Below are positions 26,483 to 35,312 of a stretch of DNA of 64,000 bases, one piece after another. The stretch spans positions 1 through 64,000 of the forward strand of contig NZ_SNUJ01000005.1 of NCBI RefSeq assembly GCF_012027395.1. Reading direction: 5' to 3'. The notes under the pieces were generated by a model that made no database searches, was not told the origin of the DNA, and saw nothing but the letters and a program-made list of their open reading frames with translations. Both the position numbers and the translations under genes were made by a program. Each line of letters starts with the position of its first letter. Position 1 is the first letter of the stretch. The stretch is from Thermococcus sp. LS1 (lineage in GTDB: Archaea > Methanobacteriota_B > Thermococci > Thermococcales > Thermococcaceae).

Positions 26483-28885
26483 TCAAATCTTAGCTTTTTT
26501 CAAAAGCAATGAGTTTGTAACGACACTTACGCTGCTCAATGACATAGCTCCAGCAGCCCATTCTGGTCTGAAGGTGATTCCAAAGAGAACATAGGCCAGT
26601 CCAGCGGCGAATGGTATTAGGATGGTGTTGTAGAACATCGCCCAGAAGATGTTCTGCTTAATCTTTGAGAGCGTCTTTTGGCTGAGCTTTATTGCCCTAA
26701 CCACGTCTCTTAAGTCGTTTTTAATCAAGACGATGTCTCCGCTCTCCATTGCTATGTCGGTTCCAGAGCTTACTGCTATGCCTATGTCAGCTTGAGCCAA
26801 AGCGGGAGCGTCGTTTATTCCATCTCCGACAAAAATGACTACTTCTCCCTTCTCCTGAAGCTTCTTCACTTCATTTGCTTTATCCTGGGGCAAAACTTCT
26901 GCTAAAACGTAATCTATGTTAAGCTGTCTGGCTATCGCTTCTGCGGTTCTTCTATTGTCGCCGGTAATCATTCCAACTTTCTTGCCCATTTTGTGAAGCT
27001 CTTCTATCGCTTCTCTCGCACCTTCTTTGATTGTGTCCGCTATTCCAATGACTCCCACTATTTTTCCGTCAATTGCCACTATTATGGCCGTTTTAGCTTC
27101 ATCTTCGAGCTTGAGGAGGGCTTTTTCAACATCTCCTTCTATTGAGTAACCATTCTCTTTGAACAGCTTTCTATTTCCTGCCAAGATTTCCTTTCCATCC
27201 ACTACTGCTTTTACTCCCTTGCCGGTTATTGCCTCAAAGCTTTGGGGCTCTTTAACCTCCAATCCGAGCTCTTGAGCTTTCCTAACTATGGCTTCTCCTA
27301 GTGGATGCTCTGAGCGCTTTTCAGCTGAAGCTACTAAGCTCAAAAGCTCTTTCTCATCAATGCCAAAAGTCACTACATCCGTAACTTCAGGCGTCCCCCT
27401 TGTTAGCGTCCCCGTCTTATCGAAGAGAACTATTGTGGCTTTCCTCGCTATTTCCAGCACTTCACCGTTCTTAATTAAAATTCCCATTTCAGCACCTTTA
27501 CCCATTCCAACTGTTAAAGCCGTTGGAGTTGCCAAGCCAAAGGCACATGGGCAGGCAATCACCAAAACGCTGAGCAGTGTTGTGAAGGCGAAGAGTAGGG
27601 GCTGGTCAGCTATGAAGTACCAGTATCCAAAGGAGATTAGTGCTATTGTTAAAACGGTTGGAATGAAGTATGTAACGACTTTGTCCGCTAATCTCTGAAT
27701 CGGTGGTCTTGTATTTTGTGCTTCCTCAACGAGCCTAATTATTTGTGCCAGAACGGTGTCTCTTCCGACCCTCCTTGCCTCGATTTTAAGCACGGAGTTC
27801 TTGTTAATCGTTCCGCCGATAACCTCGTCGCCCTTCTTCTTTAAATTTGGAATTGGTTCTCCGGTGATCATCGATTCGTCAACGTAGCTTTCTCCCTCAA
27901 TTACAATTCCATCGACCGGAATCCTCTCTCCAGGTTTGACTATGACAATATCGCCGACTTTAACTTCGCTTATTGGAACTTCAATCTCTTTTCCATCCCT
28001 AATTACGGTCGCCTTTTTAGCTTGAAGCCCCATGAGCTTTTTAATTGCCTCACTCGTTCTTCCTTTGGCCAAGGTTTCTAAGTAGCGTCCAAGCAGGAGG
28101 AAAGCCATTAGCAAAACGCTTGCCTCATAAAAGTTGAACTCCCTCGGAATAATTCCTATTGTAGCTAAAACGCTTGCAAAATAAGCAGAACCAATTCCCA
28201 TGGAGTACATGACTTCCATGTTTAAGCTTTTGTGCTTCAATGAATTGAGAGCCTTTCCAAAGATATCCCTTCCAGCATAGATTATTGCCAGAGTTGCCAG
28301 CAGGAATTGAATGTAAATTAAGTTAGGAATTTCAATTCCAAACCTGTGAAGCTGCGCTGAGGCGAAGAGAGGTATTCCTATTCCCCAAGCAACTGCAAGT
28401 TTCTTCTTCATTTCCATTATGTGCTTCTCTCGAGCCTCTTTTTCTACGTCATAGCTTTCCTCACCTTCAACTCCCAAGAATTGGTAGCCAACCTCTTCAA
28501 TTGCTCTCTTAATGTCTTCCATGCTTACTAAACTTGGATCATAGCTTACTTTGGCCTTCTCAGTTGCCAAATTGACCTGGGCATCTAAAACCCCAGGGAG
28601 CTCTTTAAGAGCTACTTCAATGGTTTTGACGCACATTGCACAGGTCATTCCACCGATTTTTATTATTGCGTCTCTCTTTTCCCTGACCACCTGATAGCCG
28701 AGCTCTTCAATCGTCTTTATAATTTGATTCAGGCTGACCCTTGACTCATCGAAGTCAACGTAAACATTTTCAGAGTTTAAATTGGCCCTGGCGTCTTTAA
28801 CGCCATCAAGCTCTTTTAGAGCCGTTTCTATAGTTTTTACACACATTGCACACGTCATTCCATTAACCTTAAGCGTGAGCTTCAT
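26483..28885 (-). CDS. copA: Copper-exporting P1B-1 ATPase with two metal-binding domains
   Basis: An 800-residue copper pump. Two N-terminal HMA domains each have GMTCAMCVKTIE, near residues 8 and 83. Eight membrane helices follow, with the transport motif CPC in IACPCAFGLATPTAL, the phosphorylation site DKTGTLT and the hinge GDGINDAP. The last helices carry FYN and MSLSSVSVVTNSL, the Cu+ signature of P1B-1 pumps. It exports Cu+ (and Ag+) from the cytoplasm. The ATG at 28885 follows GGTGGTGG. It is divergent from copR. Confidence 0.95.
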   Translation of the reverse strand: MKLTLKVNGMTCAMCVKTIETALKELDGVKDARANLNSENVYVDFDESRVSLNQIIKTIEELGYQVVREKRDAIIKIGGMTCAMCVKTIEVALKELPGVLDAQVNLATEKAKVSYDPSLVSMEDIKRAIEEVGYQFLGVEGEESYDVEKEAREKHIMEMKKKLAVAWGIGIPLFASAQLHRFGIEIPNLIYIQFLLATLAIIYAGRDIFGKALNSLKHKSLNMEVMYSMGIGSAYFASVLATIGIIPREFNFYEASVLLMAFLLLGRYLETLAKGRTSEAIKKLMGLQAKKATVIRDGKEIEVPISEVKVGDIVIVKPGERIPVDGIVIEGESYVDESMITGEPIPNLKKKGDEVIGGTINKNSVLKIEARRVGRDTVLAQIIRLVEEAQNTRPPIQRLADKVVTYFIPTVLTIALISFGYWYFIADQPLLFAFTTLLSVLVIACPCAFGLATPTALTVGMGKGAEMGILIKNGEVLEIARKATIVLFDKTGTLTRGTPEVTDVVTFGIDEKELLSLVASAEKRSEHPLGEAIVRKAQELGLEVKEPQSFEAITGKGVKAVVDGKEILAGNRKLFKENGYSIEGDVEKALLKLEDEAKTAIIVAIDGKIVGVIGIADTIKEGAREAIEELHKMGKKVGMITGDNRRTAEAIARQLNIDYVLAEVLPQDKANEVKKLQEKGEVVIFVGDGINDAPALAQADIGIAVSSGTDIAMESGDIVLIKNDLRDVVRAIKLSQKTLSKIKQNIFWAMFYNTILIPFAAGLAYVLFGITFRPEWAAGAMSLSSVSVVTNSLLLKKAKI

Positions 28886-28894
28886 AACCACCAC

Positions 28895-29001
28895 CGATAT
28901 TTACTCAACAGCACACCTTAAGGGCATTATTTCTACCAAAGTGTAAACGCTAACCGAAGAATTTTTATATTTTGAAAACAAACAACTCGTGGGTGTTTAT
29001 C
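28895..29001. promoter_or_regulatory. copA-copR divergent promoter region
   Basis: A TATA box TTTTTATA at 28963-28970 serves copR, with a start predicted near 28992. The copA box is less clear. The region is the natural target of CopR; I see no perfect palindrome in it. Confidence 0.5.
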
Positions 29002-29601
29002 ATGACAAAGCTGGATGAACTGGATTTGAAGCTGATATACCTTCTCATGGACAACTCAAGATTAAGCATCTCCGAACTCGCGGAAAGACTCAGCGTCAGC
29101 AGGCCAACTGTTAAAACGAGGCTGGAAAAACTTGAGAAAGAAGGAATTATTCAGCGTTACACGATTAAACTCCACCCCGAACTCCAGAGGGCCCACAACG
29201 TCGTTGCTCTGATAATCAAAACTAACGAGCCAGAGAAGCTCCAAGAGTTTGAGGAAATCATCGAGATCAACCGCTTCACGAGTAAGAAGTACCTCATAAA
29301 AGTGGCTGTCGAAGACATGGAGGGGCTGAGAAACGTAATAGAAGGTGCCGGTTTTGAAGTGCTTGAGATAATGCCCATCCTAGAGAGTATCGAGAAAGAG
29401 CACCCTCCCAAGGTCAAGGTTCCATTCAAATGCGACTACTGCGGCAAGGAGATAGTCGGCGAGCCTATAGTTTACAAGTACCGCAACAGGGTTTATTTCT
29501 TCTGCTGCCCCACCTGCTTGAGAGAATTCAAGAGAACAAGGGAGAACATAGAGAAACTCAAGCTAAAAGAGCAGGAGGTAAAGCACGCTCACGAGCACTA
29601 A
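29002..29601 (+). CDS. copR: Copper-responsive regulator CopR (Lrp-type helix-turn-helix plus TRASH domain)
   Basis: A 199-residue transcription factor. Residues 1-60 form an Lrp/AsnC-type winged helix-turn-helix (SISELAERLSVSRPTVKTRL); the middle ~70 residues resemble the Lrp effector fold; residues ~140-180 form a TRASH metal-sensing domain with CDYCGKE and FFCCPTC. A His-containing tail follows. The Thermococcales CopR controls copA and is divergent from it, as here. The ATG at 29002 gives a short leader from the TATA box; the upstream ATG at 28972 would begin before the predicted transcript. Confidence 0.92.
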   Translation: MTKLDELDLKLIYLLMDNSRLSISELAERLSVSRPTVKTRLEKLEKEGIIQRYTIKLHPELQRAHNVVALIIKTNEPEKLQEFEEIIEINRFTSKKYLIKVAVEDMEGLRNVIEGAGFEVLEIMPILESIEKEHPPKVKVPFKCDYCGKEIVGEPIVYKYRNRVYFFCCPTCLREFKRTRENIEKLKLKEQEVKHAHEH

Positions 29602-30306
29602 AACCACGCCCATTGCCAGATCCCCCCGGCCGCTCATCTTTGAAAGCTTATTGACTGCTCCACCAAGCTTGGCATATTTAGTCCCATAGTGAAAGCCCAA
29701 GGTCACCAGGACCAGAGGGAGAACGGATATCCCAATGAATATGCCCAAAAGTGCAACTCGAATACTAAAGGAGAACCCATCAGATAGCAGAGAAGTCACC
29801 AAGAGATACGAAGGTAGGACACACGAGAGGGAGAGGAAGGACATTGCACCTCCCACCAGGAAGGCACTCAGTGGAGATGTGGCTTTTTCAAGAATTTTGT
29901 TGCTCTTCTCTTTCATCGGGTTGCTCATAGATATATTTACGTAGCCGAGCGAAGAGAGTATTTTATACAGCCCCACAACAATTCCAAACGCCACTACAAA
30001 ATACCTCAGGAACAAAAACCTCCCATGAAGATTCATCAAGGCAGAGGCTATGAGGCTGTATCCAAGAAGAACTCCCGCTGTAAAGGAAAACCCTACTTTG
30101 AGAACCCTCTTTTCATCAATCAGGGCAATCATTGAAAGGAGGAACACTATCATCAAGAAGATGGAGGGCCTCAGTGCATTCAGAATTCCAAGTGCTATCA
30201 CCGAAAGTGTCGTTAGACCGGTAAACTCTGTGAACTCAGTAATGGGCTCAGCGAGAGCACTTTTAGCCAGCAGACTGAATAAGAGCAGAACAAAAACTTT
30301 CTTCAT
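29563..30306 (-). CDS. CcdA/DsbD-like membrane protein with only one core cysteine
   Basis: A 247-residue protein with a signal peptide (MKKVFVLLLFSLLAKSALA) and about six further membrane segments in the CcdA (DsbD transmembrane) layout. In CcdA two inverted halves each carry a conserved Cys-Pro motif. Here the first half reads GILNALRPSIFLM without the Cys, while the second keeps SCVLPS. It may therefore not act as a full disulfide shuttle; a role in copper handling is inferred from its place between copR and the Met-rich protein. Its 3' end overlaps copR by 39 bases on the opposite strand. Confidence 0.7.
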   Translation of the reverse strand: MKKVFVLLLFSLLAKSALAEPITEFTEFTGLTTLSVIALGILNALRPSIFLMIVFLLSMIALIDEKRVLKVGFSFTAGVLLGYSLIASALMNLHGRFLFLRYFVVAFGIVVGLYKILSSLGYVNISMSNPMKEKSNKILEKATSPLSAFLVGGAMSFLSLSCVLPSYLLVTSLLSDGFSFSIRVALLGIFIGISVLPLVLVTLGFHYGTKYAKLGGAVNKLSKMSGRGDLAMGVVLVLVSVLYLLLF

Positions 30307-30319
30307 CACTATCACCTAG

Positions 30320-30673
30320 TTAGTGCTTCATTGAAGGGCTGCCTAAACGAACGATCATTACAGTTGAGCCGTCTTTCACTGTTATACTGACTTCCTCCCC
30401 TCTGGAAAGGCATGGTACCTCCATAGAATGTGTGTAGCGCACCTTCAAAACCTCCCCATCGGCATCAATTATCGCAGTACACGTGAGCTTTGTATAATCA
30501 TTATTTGGTATGCACTCTGTATCCGCCAAAACCAGTGCTTTTTGGACATCAAAGGCTTTACCTTCCACTAGATAACCAGTAAAAACATCTCCCTCCTTAG
30601 GAGTTAACGAAAAATAATATGATAAGAACAGCAGAAACAGAAGCAAAACTCCAAAAAATAGGGACCTCCTCAT
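30320..30673 (-). CDS. Membrane-anchored hypothetical protein in the copper island
   Basis: A 117-residue protein with one N-terminal membrane segment (SLFFGVLLLFLLFLSYYFSL), probably an anchor or signal, and an external beta-rich domain resembling a small OB-fold. Cysteines occur in TECIPN, LTCTAII and VPCLSR. No known family is recognised. It lies between the CcdA-like gene, 13 bases away, and the Met/His-rich gene, so it may be exported and act with them in metal or disulfide handling. Confidence 0.6.
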   Translation of the reverse strand: MRRSLFFGVLLLFLLFLSYYFSLTPKEGDVFTGYLVEGKAFDVQKALVLADTECIPNNDYTKLTCTAIIDADGEVLKVRYTHSMEVPCLSRGEEVSITVKDGSTVMIVRLGSPSMKH

Positions 30674-30720
30674 AATATCAGCCCCCTAAAAAGCATAATG
30701 AATGAAAAAGAGTAAGGAAT

Positions 30721-31062
30721 TCATTCATTCTCTCCCTCTTCTTCAATACCCATAGTTCTCTCGCAGTACTCGTGCATCTCCTTCCAGTCTTCTCCCATGT
30801 ACTTCTCCATTATTGGCTCCATCTCTTCCTCCATTTCCTCATGCATTTCAGTAAAGTTCCCGCTCTCCATGTACTGCTCCATTTCCGCATACATGTCTTC
30901 GTCCATCATGCCCGGCCCATGGGCGACGCCCATCATTGGACCAAAGCCTCCCCAGAAGTTCCGGTCTTCACCCCAGCTGAACGGCCCTGAATGCGCTAGA
31001 CCGTACGGGACCGCGATGAGAGCTCCAATTATGAATCCGATCAACACGGACTTCCACTCCAT
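30721..31062 (-). CDS. Met/His-rich membrane-anchored protein, candidate copper binder
   Basis: A 113-residue protein. An N-terminal segment (SVLIGFIIGALIAVPYGLAH) anchors or exports it, and the rest is rich in Met, His and acidic residues, with GFGPMMGVAHGPGMMDEDMY and repeated MEE/MHEEM units. Such Met-rich stretches bind Cu+ in extracytoplasmic proteins of other organisms. One Cys is near the C-terminus. It sits in the copper island next to copA, copR and copB. No family name can be assigned; copper buffering is an inference from composition and context. Confidence 0.65.
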   Translation of the reverse strand: MEWKSVLIGFIIGALIAVPYGLAHSGPFSWGEDRNFWGGFGPMMGVAHGPGMMDEDMYAEMEQYMESGNFTEMHEEMEEEMEPIMEKYMGEDWKEMHEYCERTMGIEEEGENE

Positions 31063-31086
31063 TTTGCATCACCTTTCTGTTGTTTT

Positions 31087-31125
31087 CATAGTACACTATG
31101 AGGGAAAGGCTAATAGGCTTATTAT
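31087..31125 (-). promoter_or_regulatory. Promoter and palindrome of the Met-rich protein gene
   Basis: On the minus strand an AT-rich box (CAAATAATAAG, about 31113-31125) predicts a start near 31094. The perfect palindrome CATAGT-AC-ACTATG covers 31087-31100, at that start. Confidence 0.45.
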
Positions 31126-31204
31126 TTGCAATGTGAGAAATGATTTTGAGAGAATTTGCTGAAGTGTAAGAATAAACCAAATCAAAAGTTTTCATGACTA
31201 CAAT

Positions 31205-31819
31205 ATGATGAAAATGGAGAAGACTGCCAAAAAATATGATAGATTTTCAAAAATTTACGACCTCTTCGAGAGCCCAATGGAAGCGAGGGCTTTCTCAAAG
31301 TACAGAAAGAAAGCCCTAAGTATGGCTGAAGGGAAAGTCCTCGAGATAGGAGTTGGGACTGGGAAGAATCTTCCATATTATCCTAAGGATGTTGAAGTAA
31401 TTGGTATAGACTTCAGCAGAGGGATGCTCGAAAAAGCGGAGAGAAGGAGAAAAGAGCTCGGTTTAGAAAATGTCAAGCTCCTCCTGATGGACGCCCAAAA
31501 TTTAGAGTTTGAAGACAACACTTTTGACACGGTTGTGAGTACTTTCGTGTTCTGTACAGTTCCAGACCCCATCAAAGGGTTAAAAGAAGCGTATAGAGTC
31601 CTAAAACCCGGAGGGAAGGCGATATTTCTAGAACACATGAAAAGTGAGTCAAAGCTTTTGAACATTCCACTCTACTTGATGGATCCGATAATGAAAGCCC
31701 TAGTGGGCACTTCGATGGTGAGAGAGACGCAAAAGAATATTGAAAAGGCTGGCTTCAAGATAGAAAAGGTTGAAAATCTCTTCTTCGACATCGTGAGGTT
31801 AATTGTTGCCACAAAATAG
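31205..31819 (+). CDS. SAM-dependent methyltransferase (UbiE-like class I)
   Basis: A 204-residue class I methyltransferase. Motif I is VLEIGVGTGKNLPYY near residue 46, followed by VIGIDFS, LLMDAQNLEF and LKPGGKAIFLEH. It resembles small UbiE/Coq5 and metalloid methyltransferases; the C-terminal part has no marked Cys pair of ArsM. It lies on the plus strand within the metal island. The start at 31205 has no clear ribosome binding site; an ATG at 31214 is possible. Confidence 0.8.
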   Translation: MMKMEKTAKKYDRFSKIYDLFESPMEARAFSKYRKKALSMAEGKVLEIGVGTGKNLPYYPKDVEVIGIDFSRGMLEKAERRRKELGLENVKLLLMDAQNLEFEDNTFDTVVSTFVFCTVPDPIKGLKEAYRVLKPGGKAIFLEHMKSESKLLNIPLYLMDPIMKALVGTSMVRETQKNIEKAGFKIEKVENLFFDIVRLIVATK

Positions 31820-31834
31820 TTTAAAAGAGAGCCC

Positions 31835-32131
31835 TCAGCCCTCTAAGAGTTTTCTCTTCCTTCTTTCATATTCCTCGTCGTCTATTTCTCCCCTTGCATA
31901 CTTCTCGTCAAGTATCTCAAGTGCACTCTTTTTTGATGTGCCTCCTGAGCTCTGCTCGATTATCCACTTAATGAACCACACTACCCCAACTATTATCAGT
32001 ATCCAGAACAGGAGCATGAATATTGCCCCAAACCAGCCGAAGTAGCCAAATCCCATCATGTCGTGCCACCCCCATTCTCCTTCTCCAATATGAACTAAAA
32101 ATCTTCCAGCGTTAATATTTTCAAACATCAT
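31835..32131 (-). CDS. SHOCT-domain membrane protein
   Basis: A 98-residue protein with an aromatic, Gly-rich N-terminus, one membrane segment (GAIFMLLFWILIIVGVVWFI) and a C-terminal SHOCT motif (LDEKYARGEIDDEEYERRKR) of about 30 residues. SHOCT tails follow many small membrane proteins and are thought to be oligomerisation modules. I start at the ATG at 32131 after GAGGCGAGTG. Its place between the methyltransferase and copB suggests a membrane role in metal stress; function is unknown. Confidence 0.78.
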   Translation of the reverse strand: MMFENINAGRFLVHIGEGEWGWHDMMGFGYFGWFGAIFMLLFWILIIVGVVWFIKWIIEQSSGGTSKKSALEILDEKYARGEIDDEEYERRKRKLLEG

Positions 32132-32239
32132 TTCACTCGCCTCATATATCACTCATTGCAAAGAGTTATATTCCTTATTTTTGTTAAAATGTAAAAACGG
32201 TGCCCCATAATTTCAAAAAATTAAAGCAGTAAGGGGGGT

Positions 32240-34396
32240 TCAAACTTTCAAAAACTTCGCGTTTATCGCGACTATCACCGTGCTCAAGCTCATCAGCAAA
32301 GCCCCTACTGCTGGACTTAACAGTATTCCATAGTTGTAAAGCGCCCCTGCTGCCAAGGGAATTGCGAATGTGTTGTAGCCAGTTGCCCATGCCAAATTCT
32401 GCACCATCTTCCTATATGTTGCTCTTGCAAGGTGTATCGCTGTTATAACGTCTCTTGGATCATTTTTAACCAAGATTATATCGGCACTTTCTATTGCCAC
32501 ATCGGTTCCTGCTCCGATTGCTATACCCACATCCGCCTGGATTAGTGCTGGGGCATCGTTTATTCCGTCCCCAACCATTGAGACGATAAAGCCTTTTTCT
32601 TGAAGCTCCTTAACTTTCTCCGACTTCTGGTGGGGCAGAACTTCAGCAAAGTAGCCATCCAGGCCAAGCTCCTCAGCAACCCACTTTGCAACTTTAGCGT
32701 TGTCTCCTGTGAGCATGTAAGCTTTAATCCCCATCTCGTGGAGTTTCTTTATCGCCTCTCTCGACTCGGGCCTTATCTTATCGGCTAAAGCCAAGGCACC
32801 AATCAGCTTTCCACTGATGATTAAGAACACCACGGTCTTACCCTGATCTAGCACCTTGTTGACGCGCTCGTCCTCCCTCCACAGGTTGTTCTCTTTGAGG
32901 AATCCTGGACTGACCACGAAAACTTCTTTTCCGTTGATGACGCCTTGGACACCTTTGCCCGGTAGAACCTTTGATTCTCTAACCTCGTAAACCTCAAGGC
33001 CGAGCTCCTCCGCCTTCTCAACTATGCCTCGAGCTATCGGGTGGCTTGAGTGCGCCTCAAGTGCGGCCGCGTACCTAAGTATCTCCTCCTCGCTCAGCTC
33101 GTCAAGTGGGATTATATCAGTTACCTCGAACTTCCCTTCCGTCAGTGTTCCTGTCTTATCGAAGACGACGACCTGTACATCCTTTGCCCTCTCAAAGGCT
33201 TCCCTGTTCCTGATGAGGATACCCTTTTTCGCCGAGATTGATGTTGACACCGACACCACCAGCGGAACTGCCAGGCCGAGCGCGTGCGGGCAGGTTATGA
33301 CCATCACTGTAACCATCCTCTCAAGGGCAAATACAAAGGGCTTCCCGAGGTAGAGCCAACTCCCGAGCGTTATAGTTCCCGCGGTTATTGCTATTAGCGT
33401 GAGGTAGAAAGCGGCCCTGTTCGCTAAATCTTGAGTCCTCGACCTCGTCTCTTGGGCCTGCTTTACAAGCTCAACCACCTGCATCAAGTAGGTCTCTTTT
33501 CCAGTCTTCTCAATCCTTACTTTAATTGAGCCTTCCAAGTTTATTGAACCACCAATAACAATGTCACCAGGCTTTTTATAGACAGGCTTTGACTCACCGG
33601 TGAGCATTGCCTCGTTTACGCTCGTCTCACCCTCAATTATGATGCCATCAGAGGGTATCTTCTCGCCGGGCTTGACTAAAACCACGTCTCCCTTCTTGAG
33701 CTCGCTCACTGGAACGTCTTTTATTCCTTCTGGGGTTATTAGGTGAGCATCAGTTGGCATTAGCTTTATAAGCTCCTCTAAAGCTCTCGAAGCACCGAGA
33801 ACAGAGCGCATCTCTATGTAGTGCCCCAAAAGCATGATGTCGATAAGCGTCGCAAGCTCCCAGTAGAAGGTCTTTCCGGGCAGCCCAAAGGTTACTGCAG
33901 CGCTGTAGAAAAAGGCAACCGTGATTGCCAAAGCTATTAGCGTCATCATTCCGGGGGTTTTCTTCTTAAATTCATCTCTCATTCCCGTTAGGAATGGTTT
34001 TCCGCCATAGAAGTAAACCACTGACGATAGCGCAAAGAGAACGTATCTATCGCCCGTGAACGTGAATGTAAAACCAAGGAACTTTTGAATCAGCGGAGAT
34101 AGGAGCAGTATCGGAATCGTAAGTATGGCAGAAACTATAAATCTCTTCTTAAAGTCCTCCATCATCATTCTATGGTGATCCGCATGCGAATGCTTGTGTT
34201 CTCCATGCTCAGGTTCATGAGCCGCGTGTTCGTGTTCTTCTGCATGTTCATGCATTTTGTGCTCTTCGTGTTTGTGCATTTCCATTTCTTCATGTTCCAT
34301 ATGTTCATGCTTTTCGCTTTCCTCATGTTGGTGCATCCTCATTTCTTTGTGTTCTTCATGGGTGTGCTCATTGTGCATCTTTTTTTCATCTTCCAT
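32240..34396 (-). CDS. copB: P1B-3-type copper ATPase with His-rich N-terminus
   Basis: A 718-residue metal pump. The first ~70 residues are a His/Glu/Met-rich tail with more than 20 histidines in place of an HMA domain. The transport motif is CPH in ITCPHALGLAVPL, marking CopB-type pumps; the phosphorylation site is DKTGTLT and the hinge GDGINDAP. The last helices have GYN and MSLSTVIVAINA. P1B-3 pumps move Cu2+ and/or Cu+ outward. The ATG at 34396 follows ATGGTGGTTGAT. It runs minus, alone. Confidence 0.93.
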   Translation of the reverse strand: MEDEKKMHNEHTHEEHKEMRMHQHEESEKHEHMEHEEMEMHKHEEHKMHEHAEEHEHAAHEPEHGEHKHSHADHHRMMMEDFKKRFIVSAILTIPILLLSPLIQKFLGFTFTFTGDRYVLFALSSVVYFYGGKPFLTGMRDEFKKKTPGMMTLIALAITVAFFYSAAVTFGLPGKTFYWELATLIDIMLLGHYIEMRSVLGASRALEELIKLMPTDAHLITPEGIKDVPVSELKKGDVVLVKPGEKIPSDGIIIEGETSVNEAMLTGESKPVYKKPGDIVIGGSINLEGSIKVRIEKTGKETYLMQVVELVKQAQETRSRTQDLANRAAFYLTLIAITAGTITLGSWLYLGKPFVFALERMVTVMVITCPHALGLAVPLVVSVSTSISAKKGILIRNREAFERAKDVQVVVFDKTGTLTEGKFEVTDIIPLDELSEEEILRYAAALEAHSSHPIARGIVEKAEELGLEVYEVRESKVLPGKGVQGVINGKEVFVVSPGFLKENNLWREDERVNKVLDQGKTVVFLIISGKLIGALALADKIRPESREAIKKLHEMGIKAYMLTGDNAKVAKWVAEELGLDGYFAEVLPHQKSEKVKELQEKGFIVSMVGDGINDAPALIQADVGIAIGAGTDVAIESADIILVKNDPRDVITAIHLARATYRKMVQNLAWATGYNTFAIPLAAGALYNYGILLSPAVGALLMSLSTVIVAINAKFLKV

Positions 34397-34430
34397 ATCA
34401 ACCACCATCATTAATTTCTAACTAACAAAA

Positions 34431-34459
34431 GATATTTAACCATTTTTCATACAAAATGG
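34431..34459 (-). promoter_or_regulatory. copB promoter with inverted repeat
   Basis: The TATA box GTTAAATATC (minus strand, 34431-34440) is abutted upstream by a perfect inverted repeat CCATTTT-TCATAC-AAAATGG at 34440-34459. Its place over the BRE suits a copper-responsive factor. Confidence 0.5.
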
Positions 34460-34572
34460 AAAATCCAAGCCGGACAGGTGCACTAGAAATAAAGAGAAAA
34501 GTTTCCAAAGTTAGCACCCACTAATAAAAGCATTTTTGGAATTTGACATAACATTCCGATTGTTACATATAC

Positions 34573-35251
34573 CTACTGTATATCACGCTTTATTCCAATA
34601 ACGATCTCTCCCGGCAGCCCAAATAACCACACTCTCTCTTTGTGCTTTATCTCAAATCCGGCCTCTCTTATTGATTGCTCAACATAGATAGGTCTACAGT
34701 CAATATATTGGGGAAACTTTTCGTGGAGCCACTCATAAAGCCTCAGCAAAACATTCCCACCTTCTTTTGACATGCTGACAACTCCAAGCCTCCCACCAGG
34801 TTTTAGAACCCTTTTAATCTCATTAAGAACTTTCGGAATCTCCGGTGTGTCAAAGAGCTCCAGGGTGAAGCTCATGAAAACAGCATCAAACTTGTTATCC
34901 TCATAGGGCAATTTTGAGGCGTCTCCACAGTACAGCTCGACTCTATCTAAAAGCCCAGCTTTTTCAAATCTCCTTTTACTAACTTCCAGCATCCCAGAAG
35001 AAATGTCAATACCGTAAACTTTTCCCTCTTCACCTACTAACTCAGCCATTTTCTTCAAGCAGTGCCCTGTTCCAAAGCCAATCTCCAGAACTATTTCCCT
35101 TTTTTAATGTCCAACAGCTCCAATGCCCTGTCCCCATATTTTTCTCAAAAAATGCAAAACAATCGTAAAATCGGCTGATCTTATCGTAAGCCTTTTTTGC
35201 CTGAGCCTTGGTTCTATATACCCGTAATACCTTGCGATTTTTTGAATTCAT
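34573..35251 (-). pseudogene. SAM-dependent methyltransferase broken by two frameshifts
   Basis: The gene starts at an ATG at 35251 (MNSKNRKVLRVYRTKAQAKK), loses frame at an A-run at 35139-35143, continues in a second frame through DRALELLDIKK, and loses frame again at 35094-35099. It then runs to 34573 through EIGFGTGHCLKKM, VYGIDISSGMLEVS and LKPGGRLGVVSMS. Adding one base at each site restores a class I methyltransferase of about 225 residues. Both breaks are one-base losses in or next to homopolymer runs, so they may be decay or sequence error. The C-terminal 161-residue frame by itself lacks motif I. Confidence 0.8.
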
Positions 35252-35312
35252 TTTGTTCGCCTTTTGTAGTTTGTATTTTAAATTATTTATAACTTGTCTC
35301 ACGCATTTGTGT

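Noticed and set aside
28972-29002. Longer start for CopR at 28972
   Set aside because: It would begin before the transcript predicted from the TATA box at 28963.
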